From contig PHBX01000006.1 of assembly GCA_002842045.1 (NCBI GenBank), forward strand, positions 62,001 to 126,000: a stretch of DNA of 64,000 bases. Reading direction: 5' to 3'. Source of the DNA: Chloroflexi bacterium HGW-Chloroflexi-3 (lineage in GTDB: Bacteria; Chloroflexota; Anaerolineae; Anaerolineales; Anaerolineaceae). Shown one piece after another: positions 17,840 through 26,073 of this stretch (position 1 is its first letter; every line of letters starts with the position of its first letter). A model generated the notes under the pieces. It was not told the DNA's origin and searched no databases. It worked only from the letters and a program-made list of their open reading frames with translations. The position numbers and the translations under genes were made by a program.

Positions 17840-18883
17840 CTACTTCTTCCCTACAAATCGCTGTTTGATGCCTTGCATTATTAATATAAACAGTACCAGA
17901 CTTCCTTGAAGGACACCGGTTAATGCGGAATCAAGTTTTATCACGATTGGTAACTGAATACCACCGATATTTAATGCGGCAAAGAAAAGAGCAATTGGTG
18001 CCAACCAAATGGCTTGATAATTAATTAACATGGCAATCATGAGTCCCATAAAGCCATAACCGCTTGAAATAGAAGGAATTAACCTGTGATAGACACCTGT
18101 GACCTGGATAGCTCCCGTCAATCCTGCAAATAAACCACAAATCACAAATGAGAGCATCATGTGTTGCCAGGTTGGAATTCCCATCCGAAAAGCTGATTTC
18201 ATTCCCTTGCCAACCGCTTTCAACCGCAAACCAAAATGAGTTCCTTGTAGAAGGAAATAAATGATGATTAATCCCAATACAGCAAAACCTATAGACCAGA
18301 GGCTTAGACGGAAATTTTGAAAGGTCGGTAACCAAAAATGCTCTGGAAAGGGCTCTGTTCCACTCATTGATGCAATACCTGGACGGCTCCAAGCTCCAAA
18401 GATTAGACCAATATTCAGTGCTGTGGCTATAAAATTCAATCCCAATCCACCAAATATTTCGTTCACGCCACCAAATGTTTTCAGAATTCCAGCTAAGGCT
18501 GCCCAAAGTGCACCACCCAGCATACCAGCCAGCATAGAAATTATGATAACCAATACAGGTGATATTGATGTATCTAAGAATAATCGCATTACTCCGGTAG
18601 TAAAGATAGCTCCAACGGTGATTTGTCCTTCAATTCCTATATTCCACAATCCAGCCGTAAAGGTTGCTAATAGACCACAAGTAACAAGGAGTAAAGGCAC
18701 CCAGACAACAAAGACACTGGCTATACGCGTAGGATTTCCTGTTGCTCCTTCCCAGATTAACCGAAATGCTTCCATTGGTTGAGCATCTACCAACAGCAAT
18801 ATGATTGTTACGAATAAAACCGCTAAAGCCAATCCGCCTAATTGGAATAATAATGAAATACTACGTGTTCGCGTTTGATTCAT
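17840..18883 (-). CDS. Nucleoside ABC transporter permease (NupP/YufP type)
   Basis: This is the second membrane subunit of the nucleoside importer. The predicted 347 residues contain about nine hydrophobic segments with the GLWNIGIEGQITVGAIF motif and a GKGMKSAFRMGI loop, the likely ATPase coupling region. The frame can be extended upstream, but the start chosen at MNQTRTRS has an AAGGAG ribosome-binding site at ideal distance and overlaps the ATPase gene by 23 nt. Together with its neighbours it makes a complete BMP/Nup importer that would feed purine nucleosides to the catabolic operon next door. Confidence 0.9.
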   Translation of the reverse strand: MNQTRTRSISLLFQLGGLALAVLFVTIILLLVDAQPMEAFRLIWEGATGNPTRIASVFVVWVPLLLVTCGLLATFTAGLWNIGIEGQITVGAIFTTGVMRLFLDTSISPVLVIIISMLAGMLGGALWAALAGILKTFGGVNEIFGGLGLNFIATALNIGLIFGAWSRPGIASMSGTEPFPEHFWLPTFQNFRLSLWSIGFAVLGLIIIYFLLQGTHFGLRLKAVGKGMKSAFRMGIPTWQHMMLSFVICGLFAGLTGAIQVTGVYHRLIPSISSGYGFMGLMIAMLINYQAIWLAPIALFFAALNIGGIQLPIVIKLDSALTGVLQGSLVLFILIMQGIKQRFVGKK

Positions 18884-20375
18884 AATTCTCCTTGATTTCA
18901 AAAACCTGATCCCAACCTTTTCCACCAATCAGTTGACCTAATTGCTCGAGACTGGTTGTTGCTGCGTCGAGTGGTGGAGATACATGACCACTAAAGAATA
19001 CAAGGATTCTGTCACTGTACTGAAGAATTTCTTCCAAATCCCCTGAAATAAAAAAAATTGAACATCCTTGTAAGCATCTTTCTTTTAATTTTCCCCACAT
19101 ATAGATGGCTGATTCGATATCTAGACCTCGTGTCGGGTGCTCCAGTAATATAATCGAAAGCGATTTTTTCAATAATGCCAACGCTGCTCTTTGTTGATTG
19201 CCACCTGACAATGATTCGACTGTTGAGTCAGAACGACCAATGATGTGATATTCATCAATCATATTCTCTGCTTTTTCGCGGAAATATTCTTTATCGATAA
19301 ATAATCCCTTTTTCTCTTCTCCAGCTATTGTGAAATGTTCTGCCAATGATAATCCCGGAACAAGTCCTTCTTCCAATCTAGAAGCGGGGAGAAAAGAAAC
19401 CTCATTTTGCATAAATTCAAGATAGTTTTTGTTTGTAAGATCTTTCCCTTTTACAATCACTTTGCCTGAAACTGGTCGTAATAAACCAACACAAGCCCTA
19501 AGCAAAACATCCTGACCACTGCCTTCCATACCTGCCAAACCAATCACCTCACCAGAGCGCAATTGGAAATTTACATTTTCAATTTTTAGTGGATAATGTT
19601 CAACAAATAAATCTCTTAACTCAAAAACCACATCGTTTTGAGCAACTGTGTTTCGGTCGCCTAAAGAAATGACTTTTCCAAACATCATCTCAACCAGTTG
19701 ATCAGTATCATAAGGCGAGGGTACTTCACCTACTAAATAACCTTTTCTCAAAATTGCTACTTTACTACATAAAATTTCAACGTCTTCTAATTTATGGGAA
19801 ACAAAAATGATCGTCTTACCTTGCTCAGCAAGAATTTTTAATGCAGCAAATAATTTCTCTTTTTGTTGGGCACTGATTCCGGTTGTTGGTTCATCAAGGA
19901 TCAAAGCACTGGCGCCCATCCACAATAATCGTAAAATCTCTAATTGTTGACGCTCGCCTACTGTAAGCGTATCTACGTAAGCTTCGGGGTTTAAGGAAAA
20001 ACCAAATCTTGATTGTAATTCTTTGAATTCTTTGATCGTCTCTTTATAAGAAGGAACCAATCCTCCTCTCTGCCCAACGATAAAATTTTCAATAAGTCTC
20101 ATAGGAGGAAAGTCTAAAGGATCCTGGTGGAGCATCCCAATACCATATTTAATAGCATCAGCGGGAGAATCAATCAAAACCGCTTTTCCATCAAGATAAA
20201 TTCCCCCTGAATCAGGTTGAATGAATCCGGAGAGTATTTTCATGAGTGTGCTTTTACCAGCGCCATTTTCTCCTAAAATACCCTGGATGGAACCGCTTTG
20301 AATATTTAAATTGATATCGACATTTGCATGTACTGGTCCAAAATGCTTATTGATATTTTTAAATTCAACGTTCAT
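18861..20375 (-). CDS. Nucleoside ABC transporter ATPase (NupO/YufO type)
   Basis: This is a double ATPase domain protein (504 residues) driving nucleoside uptake. The first domain has Walker A GENGAGKST near 35-43, signature LTVGERQQLEI near 138 and Walker B LILDEPTTGIS. The second has a degenerate Walker A (GMEGSGQDVL) and a good signature LSGGNQQRAALA, as is normal for the sugar/nucleoside tandem ATPases. It follows the bmp gene after a hairpin that should lower read-through, giving excess binding protein over transporter. Confidence 0.93.
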   Translation of the reverse strand: MNVEFKNINKHFGPVHANVDINLNIQSGSIQGILGENGAGKSTLMKILSGFIQPDSGGIYLDGKAVLIDSPADAIKYGIGMLHQDPLDFPPMRLIENFIVGQRGGLVPSYKETIKEFKELQSRFGFSLNPEAYVDTLTVGERQQLEILRLLWMGASALILDEPTTGISAQQKEKLFAALKILAEQGKTIIFVSHKLEDVEILCSKVAILRKGYLVGEVPSPYDTDQLVEMMFGKVISLGDRNTVAQNDVVFELRDLFVEHYPLKIENVNFQLRSGEVIGLAGMEGSGQDVLLRACVGLLRPVSGKVIVKGKDLTNKNYLEFMQNEVSFLPASRLEEGLVPGLSLAEHFTIAGEEKKGLFIDKEYFREKAENMIDEYHIIGRSDSTVESLSGGNQQRAALALLKKSLSIILLEHPTRGLDIESAIYMWGKLKERCLQGCSIFFISGDLEEILQYSDRILVFFSGHVSPPLDAATTSLEQLGQLIGGKGWDQVFEIKENYESNANT

Positions 20376-20399
20376 TTTTCCCTTATATTCTTTAAAAAT

Positions 20400-20430
20400 G
20401 GGGAAGACTTTTAGGTCTTCCCCTTTTTTT
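20400..20430 (-). terminator. Attenuating terminator between bmp and the ATPase gene
   Basis: A 9-bp perfect stem (GGGGAAGAC / GTCTTCCCC) with a 6-nt loop lies between the binding-protein stop and the ATPase start, with TTTTT on its minus-strand 3' side. Such intercistronic hairpins after a binding-protein gene usually cause partial termination. Confidence 0.75.
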
Positions 20431-20441
20431 ATCGGATTAAA

Positions 20442-21746
20442 TTACTCTGAACGGCCTTCCATACCTTCCAATAATTGTGATAGGTACCAGATTTCCACAT
20501 CAGTTGCAACTTCGCCTTCAGCCAGGAATTCACTTCCATCCTGGTAATTTAATGGACCACTCCAAAGATTTAAGCCACCAGCCAATTCGGCGATGAATTT
20601 CTCGAGTAGTGGTTTTGCATCCTGACTCATAGCAGGGCCACTGAAGTATCCAATAGGAGTGTTATCAAGATCATTGATATTTTCCCAATTAGGAGGCATC
20701 CACTCAAAAGCGGACTTCCAGGTTCCTTGCATAGCACTGGAAACATACCGTGCATATGAAGGACCCCAGTTGAAATAAGGCACACCTAAACAAACATCAG
20801 GAGCTTCTTCACAAGCACCAATGAAGTCATAAGGAATCGCAAATACTTGTTTGCCTTCACCGGTTGCTTTTCGAGCTTCTACAAGTCCTTCTGTTGTGTC
20901 AATACCAGATATGATCACATCAACGCCTGAGTTGATGAATTCATTGGCAACCTGAGTCGGATCTTCAGTGAAGCCAGGAATGTTAAACCAGAAACCAATC
21001 CATGTGACACGGAATTTGAGATCTGCAGGATCTTTTTCTAGGTAGTTATCCCAGCAGTAGCGAGCGCCCAGGTATGCGGATGTTGCCAAACGGCGTGTTT
21101 CTTCATTGATCAATGGTCCAAGATACCCAATCGAGCCTGATTGGGTATGTAATGCTGCATCACAACCAGCAATCATCTTACCATATTCCATTTCACCCAT
21201 CAGGTTAGCCATATTGGCTAAAGGAACATAATTTTCTCCATCAGCCCAAACAGTGTCTCCAGAGGCATGAATTACGAATATTTCAGGGTTATTTTTTGTA
21301 AATTCAACAGCATCATCTTTCATATCATCTGAGTTGAATACAACAAGTTTGGCACCCTGCTGTACTAATTCTTCAGCTAATTGTGCTGCTGTGGTTCCAG
21401 GTCGATCCGCAGTATTAACTCGATCGAGATAAATCATCTTAGTTCCAGGAACTTTTTCTACTACAAACTCGCCTGCCTCATAATGGGCTTGACTCCAGCC
21501 TTTGTCATTATAAGGACCAACCAATAGCATACCAAAGACAAATTCTTCAGCCGGTGCGGCTGGTTCTTCAGCAGGTGCAGCTGGTTCTTCTGCTGGGGCT
21601 GCAGGTTCTGCCGGAGCAGCTGGTTCTTCTGCTGGGGCTGCAGGTTCTGCCGGAGCAGAAGGTGCTGGGGTTGGTTTACAGGCTGACAAAACAAGAACCA
21701 TTACCAATAACAATGCAAATATTGTCCAAGCATACTTCTTTTTCAT
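20442..21746 (-). CDS. BMP-family nucleoside-binding lipoprotein
   Basis: This is the extracellular substrate-binding component (Med/BmpA/PnrA type) of the nucleoside importer. A signal peptide ends in the lipobox LSAC near residue 22. It is followed by a low-complexity linker of repeated PAEEPAAPAE (about 26-68), then the BMP domain starting FVFGMLLVGPYNDKGWSQAHYE. The NDKGWSQ motif is typical of the family. Total 434 residues, longer than usual because of the linker. A strong ribosome-binding site (AAGGAG) is present. The upstream 350 nt are non-coding and probably contain its promoter. Ligand specificity (purine nucleosides) is inferred from neighbours. Confidence 0.92.
   Translation of the reverse strand: MKKKYAWTIFALLLVMVLVLSACKPTPAPSAPAEPAAPAEEPAAPAEPAAPAEEPAAPAEEPAAPAEEFVFGMLLVGPYNDKGWSQAHYEAGEFVVEKVPGTKMIYLDRVNTADRPGTTAAQLAEELVQQGAKLVVFNSDDMKDDAVEFTKNNPEIFVIHASGDTVWADGENYVPLANMANLMGEMEYGKMIAGCDAALHTQSGSIGYLGPLINEETRRLATSAYLGARYCWDNYLEKDPADLKFRVTWIGFWFNIPGFTEDPTQVANEFINSGVDVIISGIDTTEGLVEARKATGEGKQVFAIPYDFIGACEEAPDVCLGVPYFNWGPSYARYVSSAMQGTWKSAFEWMPPNWENINDLDNTPIGYFSGPAMSQDAKPLLEKFIAELAGGLNLWSGPLNYQDGSEFLAEGEVATDVEIWYLSQLLEGMEGRSE
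21580..21657. repeat. Two perfect 39-bp tandem repeats in the lipoprotein linker
   Basis: Two identical 39-nt units (21580-21618 and 21619-21657) encode 13 residues each of the Pro/Ala/Glu linker. A degenerate copy lies to the left (about 21541-21579). Being a multiple of three, slippage would change linker length without breaking the frame. Confidence 0.9.
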
Positions 21747-22098
21747 TTTTTCTCCTTCAATTCATAAATTCTTCATTTGGTTTACAACATTACAAAACAA
21801 TTTTTGATTTAAAGTTCAGGCTTCCAATCACCTCCTATCGAATAGCTACAAATCAAAATGAAAATGTATTTCTAAAGTTCTTAATAATCTGAAATAATTG
21901 AAAGACAAACTCAAAATTCAGAAAATTTAGATTGTTAATGTATAAGTATAGTAAGTTGGAATAATTTTTAATGGTGACTTAATTATTTTACACAATTTAG
22001 CAAAGTATTACGATTCTTAAATTTTTGGAAATGAATTAAATTTATTCAATTATTACGAGGGATTCCTAAGATTTCTAAGGAATCCCTTGTAATCTTAA
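21747..22098. other. 350-nt non-coding region upstream of the nucleoside importer
   Basis: This is an AT-rich region between the arcC terminator and the bmp start. It holds the terminator at 22058-22087, a near-match (TTGTCTTTCAA on the minus strand, 21898-21908) to the palindrome found before ssnA and thrC, and an orphan perfect Shine-Dalgarno sequence (AGGAGGTGAT) about 80-90 nt upstream of the bmp ATG. I see no convincing purine riboswitch core and no clear consensus promoter. Confidence 0.6.
22058..22087 (-). terminator. Terminator of the ssnA-ade-gntR-ygeY-ygeW-arcC operon
   Basis: A 10-bp perfect stem (AGGGATTCCT / AGGAATCCCT) with a 10-nt loop lies 12 nt past the arcC stop. The T-tract on the minus strand is interrupted (CGTAATAATT), so efficiency is uncertain, but the position fits the operon end. 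Confidence 0.7.
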
Positions 22099-23046
22099 TT
22101 ATTCTCTGGTTATCCAGGTGCCAGTTTCACCTTGCAGTGCTCTACCAATATTTTCTGGATTGGTGATTAATGCTTTCTTCCCACCATTCTCAAGAAATTT
22201 GATAATTGCTTCAATTTTTGGCAACATACTACCTTTGGCAAAATGTCCATCTGCTGCATATTGCTTTGCTTCTTCTAGGGTTAGTTTTTCGAGCCATTTT
22301 TGATCAGGCTTATTGAAATTAATGGCAACCTTCTCCACTGCAGTGCTGATGACAAACAAATCAGCGCCAATCATAGTTGCTAATAACGATGAGCCAAAGT
22401 CCTTGTCGATAACCGCTTCTACACCTTCAATATCGCCATTCGGTTCACGCACAACCGGGATTCCTCCACCACCGACACCGACAACGATAATGCCAGCATC
22501 GATTAATGCTTTGATCGCATCTTTTTCAAGGATATCAACGGGTTTGGGTGATGCAACGACTCGTCTCCAACCGCGACCAGCATCTTCAACCACAACCCAT
22601 CCATCTTCGCTCGCTCTTCGTTTGGCTTCTTCTTCACCCATGAATGATCCGATCGGTTTGGTCGGATGTTGGAAAGCATCATCATTTCTATCGACTACAG
22701 TTTGGGTCACGACCGCAGCAACTTGTTTATCCATCTTGCGGTTTTTGAATTCATTGGTTAATGCTCTGGCGAACATATAACCAATTGCACCTTGAGAATC
22801 AGCGCCACAATAATCCAATGGAACCTCATGCAATTCATGCGATGAAAGTTCTGATCTTCTAAGAATGAAACCAACCTGTGGACCATTACCGTGTGTGACA
22901 ACAACGTTCCAACCCTGGCCGATCATTTCAGCGATATGGTGCATCGATTCTGCACCAGCTTCATATTGATCCGGAACTGTTTTGTGGTTATTGTCTTTAA
23001 TTAACGAATTTCCACCTACTGCAACTACTGCTACGCCCTTACTCAT
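22099..23046 (-). CDS. arcC: Carbamate kinase
   Basis: The enzyme converts carbamoyl phosphate and ADP to ATP, ammonia and CO2. The 315-residue protein has VVAVGGNSLI near 7-16, VVTHGNGPQVG near 48-58 and the KDFGSSLLA motif near 215, all typical of carbamate kinases. A GGAGGAAG ribosome-binding site precedes the ATG. It is the last gene of the operon, 25 nt after ygeW, so the carbamoyl phosphate released by the YgeW carbamoyltransferase would be used directly for ATP. The E. coli gene in the equivalent position is yqeA. It is the energy-yielding step of ureide fermentation. Confidence 0.95.
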   Translation of the reverse strand: MSKGVAVVAVGGNSLIKDNNHKTVPDQYEAGAESMHHIAEMIGQGWNVVVTHGNGPQVGFILRRSELSSHELHEVPLDYCGADSQGAIGYMFARALTNEFKNRKMDKQVAAVVTQTVVDRNDDAFQHPTKPIGSFMGEEEAKRRASEDGWVVVEDAGRGWRRVVASPKPVDILEKDAIKALIDAGIIVVGVGGGGIPVVREPNGDIEGVEAVIDKDFGSSLLATMIGADLFVISTAVEKVAINFNKPDQKWLEKLTLEEAKQYAADGHFAKGSMLPKIEAIIKFLENGGKKALITNPENIGRALQGETGTWITRE

Positions 23047-23071
23047 AAAACTTCCTCCAATAATATATTTT

Positions 23072-24055
23072 TTATTGACCCATGGTTAAAGCGTAAACGG
23101 CGCTACATATATGCATTTTATTTTCCGCTTCATCAAAAATAACGGATTGTGGACCATCCATTACACCATCTGTTACTTCAACACCACGGTCTGCCGGTAA
23201 AGGATGCATAAAGATCGCGTCTTCTTTGGCCAGAGCCATTTTTCTCTCATCAGTTATCCAATGTTTATACTTGTTAATTATAACACCAGCTTCATTTGCA
23301 TCAGTAGTAACCATCCAGGGACCCCATGATTTTGGATAAATCACGTCTGCATCTTTGAAAGCTGCTTCCATATCATCCACAACTTCAAATCCGGCACCGG
23401 CTTTTCTTGCTTCTTCTTTTGCACGTTCAACTGTTTCATCAGAAAGTTTGAATTCTGGTGGATGAGCGAGAACTAAATCGACACCAAAGCGAGGGAATTG
23501 TAATGCCATTGAATTGGGTATGGACAATGGTTTCTGATATGACTCAGCATATGCCCATGACATAACAACTTTCTTGCGCTTCAAATTTCTGCCTTTTTTC
23601 TCCATGATCGTCATTAGATCTGCCAAAATTTGGAATGGATGATAATATTCGCATTGCATATTGAACACTGGTGCCGGAGAAGCTTCTGCAACCAGGTTCA
23701 TATAACGATTTCCAATTCCCCAATCTACATGCCGGATAGCAATACCATCATAAATACGACCCATAATCTGACCGATTTCTCTTTCGGTATCGCCATGAGA
23801 TATCTGTGTGGTACGACTTTCAATAAATGCGGGATGACCACCAAGGTGAGCAAAGGCTGATTCGAAAGCAGAGCGTGTGCGTGTACTGCTATAGAAGAAT
23901 AGCAATGCCAATGATTTGTCGCGTAAATATGGAGTTGGTTGACGCATAGCGCGTTTCATTTTTAAATCCCACGCCACATCTAAAATCGTATCAATCTCTT
24001 CTTTCGAGAAATCGAGATCGGTAATGAAGTCACGTCCTTGTAAACTTGTTTGCAT
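23072..24055 (-). CDS. ygeW: Knotted carbamoyltransferase YgeW
   Basis: This is a member of the aspartate/ornithine carbamoyltransferase superfamily that is linked to anaerobic purine breakdown. The 327-residue protein has the carbamoyl-phosphate motif SSTRTR at 56-61, HVDWGIGNRY near 109-118 and HPFQILADLMT near 138-148. It matches YgeW rather than ArgF or PyrB in its HVDWGIGNRY and SWAYAESYQKPLS segments. It is shorter than the E. coli protein at the N-terminus. A GGAGG ribosome-binding site is present. It lies between ygeY and arcC, the usual order, which implies phosphorolysis of a ureido compound to carbamoyl phosphate. The exact substrate in this family is not known from sequence. Confidence 0.92.
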   Translation of the reverse strand: MQTSLQGRDFITDLDFSKEEIDTILDVAWDLKMKRAMRQPTPYLRDKSLALLFFYSSTRTRSAFESAFAHLGGHPAFIESRTTQISHGDTEREIGQIMGRIYDGIAIRHVDWGIGNRYMNLVAEASPAPVFNMQCEYYHPFQILADLMTIMEKKGRNLKRKKVVMSWAYAESYQKPLSIPNSMALQFPRFGVDLVLAHPPEFKLSDETVERAKEEARKAGAGFEVVDDMEAAFKDADVIYPKSWGPWMVTTDANEAGVIINKYKHWITDERKMALAKEDAIFMHPLPADRGVEVTDGVMDGPQSVIFDEAENKMHICSAVYALTMGQ

Positions 24056-24084
24056 TTTTTTACCTCCAAAAATTTGATTAATTT

Positions 24085-24113
24085 AATAATTCCTGTCTCA
24101 CCCAGGAATTATT
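24085..24113 (-). other. Intercistronic inverted repeat between ygeY and ygeW
   Basis: A perfect 10-bp repeat (AATAATTCCT / AGGAATTATT) with a 9-nt loop overlaps the ygeY stop codon and precedes ygeW by about 30 nt. It lacks a T-run on the minus strand, so an mRNA-stabilising or processing role is more likely than termination. Confidence 0.6.
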
Positions 24114-25329
24114 TTTTCAATTGTAAAGATACCAGAGACGGTATCAAAGCATAAAATGCTGTCGATCGCACCATATCATCAAGAGACACAGAATCATTGA
24201 TGGTATGTGCTGTTTCCTCATCTCCCGGGCCAAACCCAATACTGGGAATTCCAGCTTTTCCTGCCCAATATATGCCATTCGTACTGAAATTCCATTTACC
24301 AGCTGGTGCTTCATCCAGACCCATCAATTTGCGAACTTCGAGACCTGCCTGAACCAAAGGATGATCTTCATCAATTGCCCAGGCTGGGAAATACTTGTCT
24401 ACCGGGAAAACAAATCCTGTGTAAGAAGGTTCGTCATAAAATAATTCTTCAACTGTGACTCTGTCTTTGAAATCTTCAGGGATCAAAGCTTTCACTTGTG
24501 CAATTGCCTGTTCCTTTGATTCTCCAAATGTCATACGTCGGTCAATGTAGATGATTGCTTCGTTAGGAACAGCATTAATACTGGGAGTTTGAACTACCAT
24601 GTCACTGACAGTAATTTTTCCATGACCCAGGAATTCATGATCACCTAACTCAGGTTCCAGGTCGCGGATGCCAGAGATGACAGGAATTAAAGCATAAATA
24701 GCATTGTCTCCCAGATGATTGCTGGCTGCATGGGCACTTCTGCCTTTCGCAGTCACCTTCATTTCGATGCGTCCTTTATGACCACGGTAAACATTCATTT
24801 TTGTTGGTTCGCCGATGACTACAAAATCCGGGCGAATTTTTGGATCGACCTCAACGAAGGAATTAGGGGCAATTCCATCGCACCATTCTTCCATGTTTCC
24901 AAAATAATAAGCGGTCCAGCCATCTAAAAGTCCGAGCTTGTTGGCGATCGATAAACCATAGACCATTCCAGGTGTACTATTCTTTTCATCACAGGCGCCA
25001 CGACCATAAAAAATCCCATTTTCAATTTTTCCGATAAATGGATCATGAGTCCATTCTTCAGGATCACCTATTCCAACTGTATCGATGTGTGAGTCAAACA
25101 CCATGACTTTACGTCCAGTACCAATTTTTCCCATAATATTACCCATCACATCAAATCTGACTTCATCAAAGCCTAATTTTTTCATTTCTTCAGCAATTCG
25201 TTCACCTACAGGACCAATTTTTGAATCCATGCTTGGAATTGCAACAATTTCCCGGAAAAAATTAATAATATCAGGGCGTGATGCTTCAACGTTTTCGATA
25301 ACCTCTTTTACTTTATCTCTACTGACCAT
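24109..25329 (-). CDS. ygeY: YgeY-type M20 hydrolase linked to selenium/purine metabolism
   Basis: This is a zinc-dependent M20 peptidase-like amidohydrolase. The predicted 406 residues carry DSHIDTVG near 79-86 (first metal ligand and DxH), GRGACDEKNS near 110-119 and MEEWCDG near 145-151 with the catalytic Glu pair. HKGRIEMKVTAKGRSAHA marks the dimerisation domain. The family is known as the putative selenium metabolism hydrolase YgeY. The start used is the second Met: it has a GGAGAG site 7 nt upstream, while the first Met has none. In the operon it precedes ygeW and arcC. It probably deacylates or hydrolyses a ureido intermediate. The substrate is not established here. Confidence 0.9.
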   Translation of the reverse strand: MVSRDKVKEVIENVEASRPDIINFFREIVAIPSMDSKIGPVGERIAEEMKKLGFDEVRFDVMGNIMGKIGTGRKVMVFDSHIDTVGIGDPEEWTHDPFIGKIENGIFYGRGACDEKNSTPGMVYGLSIANKLGLLDGWTAYYFGNMEEWCDGIAPNSFVEVDPKIRPDFVVIGEPTKMNVYRGHKGRIEMKVTAKGRSAHAASNHLGDNAIYALIPVISGIRDLEPELGDHEFLGHGKITVSDMVVQTPSINAVPNEAIIYIDRRMTFGESKEQAIAQVKALIPEDFKDRVTVEELFYDEPSYTGFVFPVDKYFPAWAIDEDHPLVQAGLEVRKLMGLDEAPAGKWNFSTNGIYWAGKAGIPSIGFGPGDEETAHTINDSVSLDDMVRSTAFYALIPSLVSLQLKK

Positions 25330-25370
25330 CGTAGATCTCTCCATTCTAATTTTTTATCAATTATTTTAAT

Positions 25371-26060
25371 TCACCTACACGCCTCACAACCTGGAAGCGA
25401 AAATAACCTGGCAAAAAGTAACTGTAAGAATAATCTATAATTTTTCCTTCTGTTGAATAGTGCAATATTTGAAGATGCTGCTTCAGCTTGAATGATTGTT
25501 TTTGAAACGGATAAATCTATTTTTTCACTTTCTATTAATCGATCAAGGACTGATCCGGTAAATCCAGCTGAAAGATCAGCATTCGTAAAAATTGATTCAG
25601 GCAGAACATCCACTAAATATGCCACTGGACGATTTTCGGCATTAATGACACGTGAAATTTTTATTAATGGCGTATTTTGCTCAATATTTAGGTTATTTGA
25701 ATAATAATCATTCGCATTAATTTGGGTAATAACCAAATCCCCCATTTTAACATCCAAACCAATTTTTTCAGCCAGGGTTTCAATACTTTCCAAAACTTCG
25801 AGACCTGTTTCAATTACCTGAATGGGTCCAACCACAAAGGTGCCCACTCCCTGACGCCGGCGAATGATTCCCTGCCCTTCGAATGTCCGCATGGCTTCTC
25901 TTAAAGTAGCTCTTGACACACCTAACATTTTTGCCAACAAGGGTTCAGATGGTAATTTTTCTCCGTGTGGTATGGTGGAAATTACATTTGCGAGTTCATT
26001 TTGTAATCGCTGAAATGATGTTAATGAACTTTTTTCGTGTGTTTCCTGCATATGTGCCAT
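25371..26060 (-). CDS. GntR-family regulator (HutC/UTRA type), C-terminus frameshifted
   Basis: The N-terminal winged helix-turn-helix is intact: LPSEPLLAKMLGVSRATLREAMRTF near 41-65, then GIIRRRQGVGTFVV. A UTRA effector domain follows (TPLIKISRVINAENRPVAYLVD near 128-149). From about residue 201 the frame reads an atypical tail ending LPGCEACR. The next frame over the same DNA (25361-25456) encodes the expected UTRA ending, STEGKIIDYS...FLPGYFRFQVVRR, stopping at 25361-25363. About 15-20 residues normally found before that ending are also missing, so an internal deletion not divisible by three is likely. AAGGAG precedes the ATG. It is the natural candidate regulator of the surrounding purine operon and may be inactive, or the lesion may be a sequencing error. 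Confidence 0.85.
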   Translation of the reverse strand: MAHMQETHEKSSLTSFQRLQNELANVISTIPHGEKLPSEPLLAKMLGVSRATLREAMRTFEGQGIIRRRQGVGTFVVGPIQVIETGLEVLESIETLAEKIGLDVKMGDLVITQINANDYYSNNLNIEQNTPLIKISRVINAENRPVAYLVDVLPESIFTNADLSAGFTGSVLDRLIESEKIDLSVSKTIIQAEAASSNIALFNRRKNYRLFLQLLFARLFSLPGCEACR

Positions 26061-26073
26061 TCAATGACTCCTT

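Noticed and set aside
18884..18928. Longer start of the NupP-like permease
   Set aside because: The downstream ATG has an ideal AAGGAG site and matches the family N-terminus.
21541..21665. Tandem repeat as a CRISPR or mobile element
   Set aside because: The 39-bp units are in-frame codons for a Pro/Ala/Glu linker, without spacers or flanking cas genes.
21747..22098. Purine (guanine/adenine) riboswitch in the leader of the nucleoside importer
   Set aside because: I looked for the conserved three-way junction core and did not find it on either strand.
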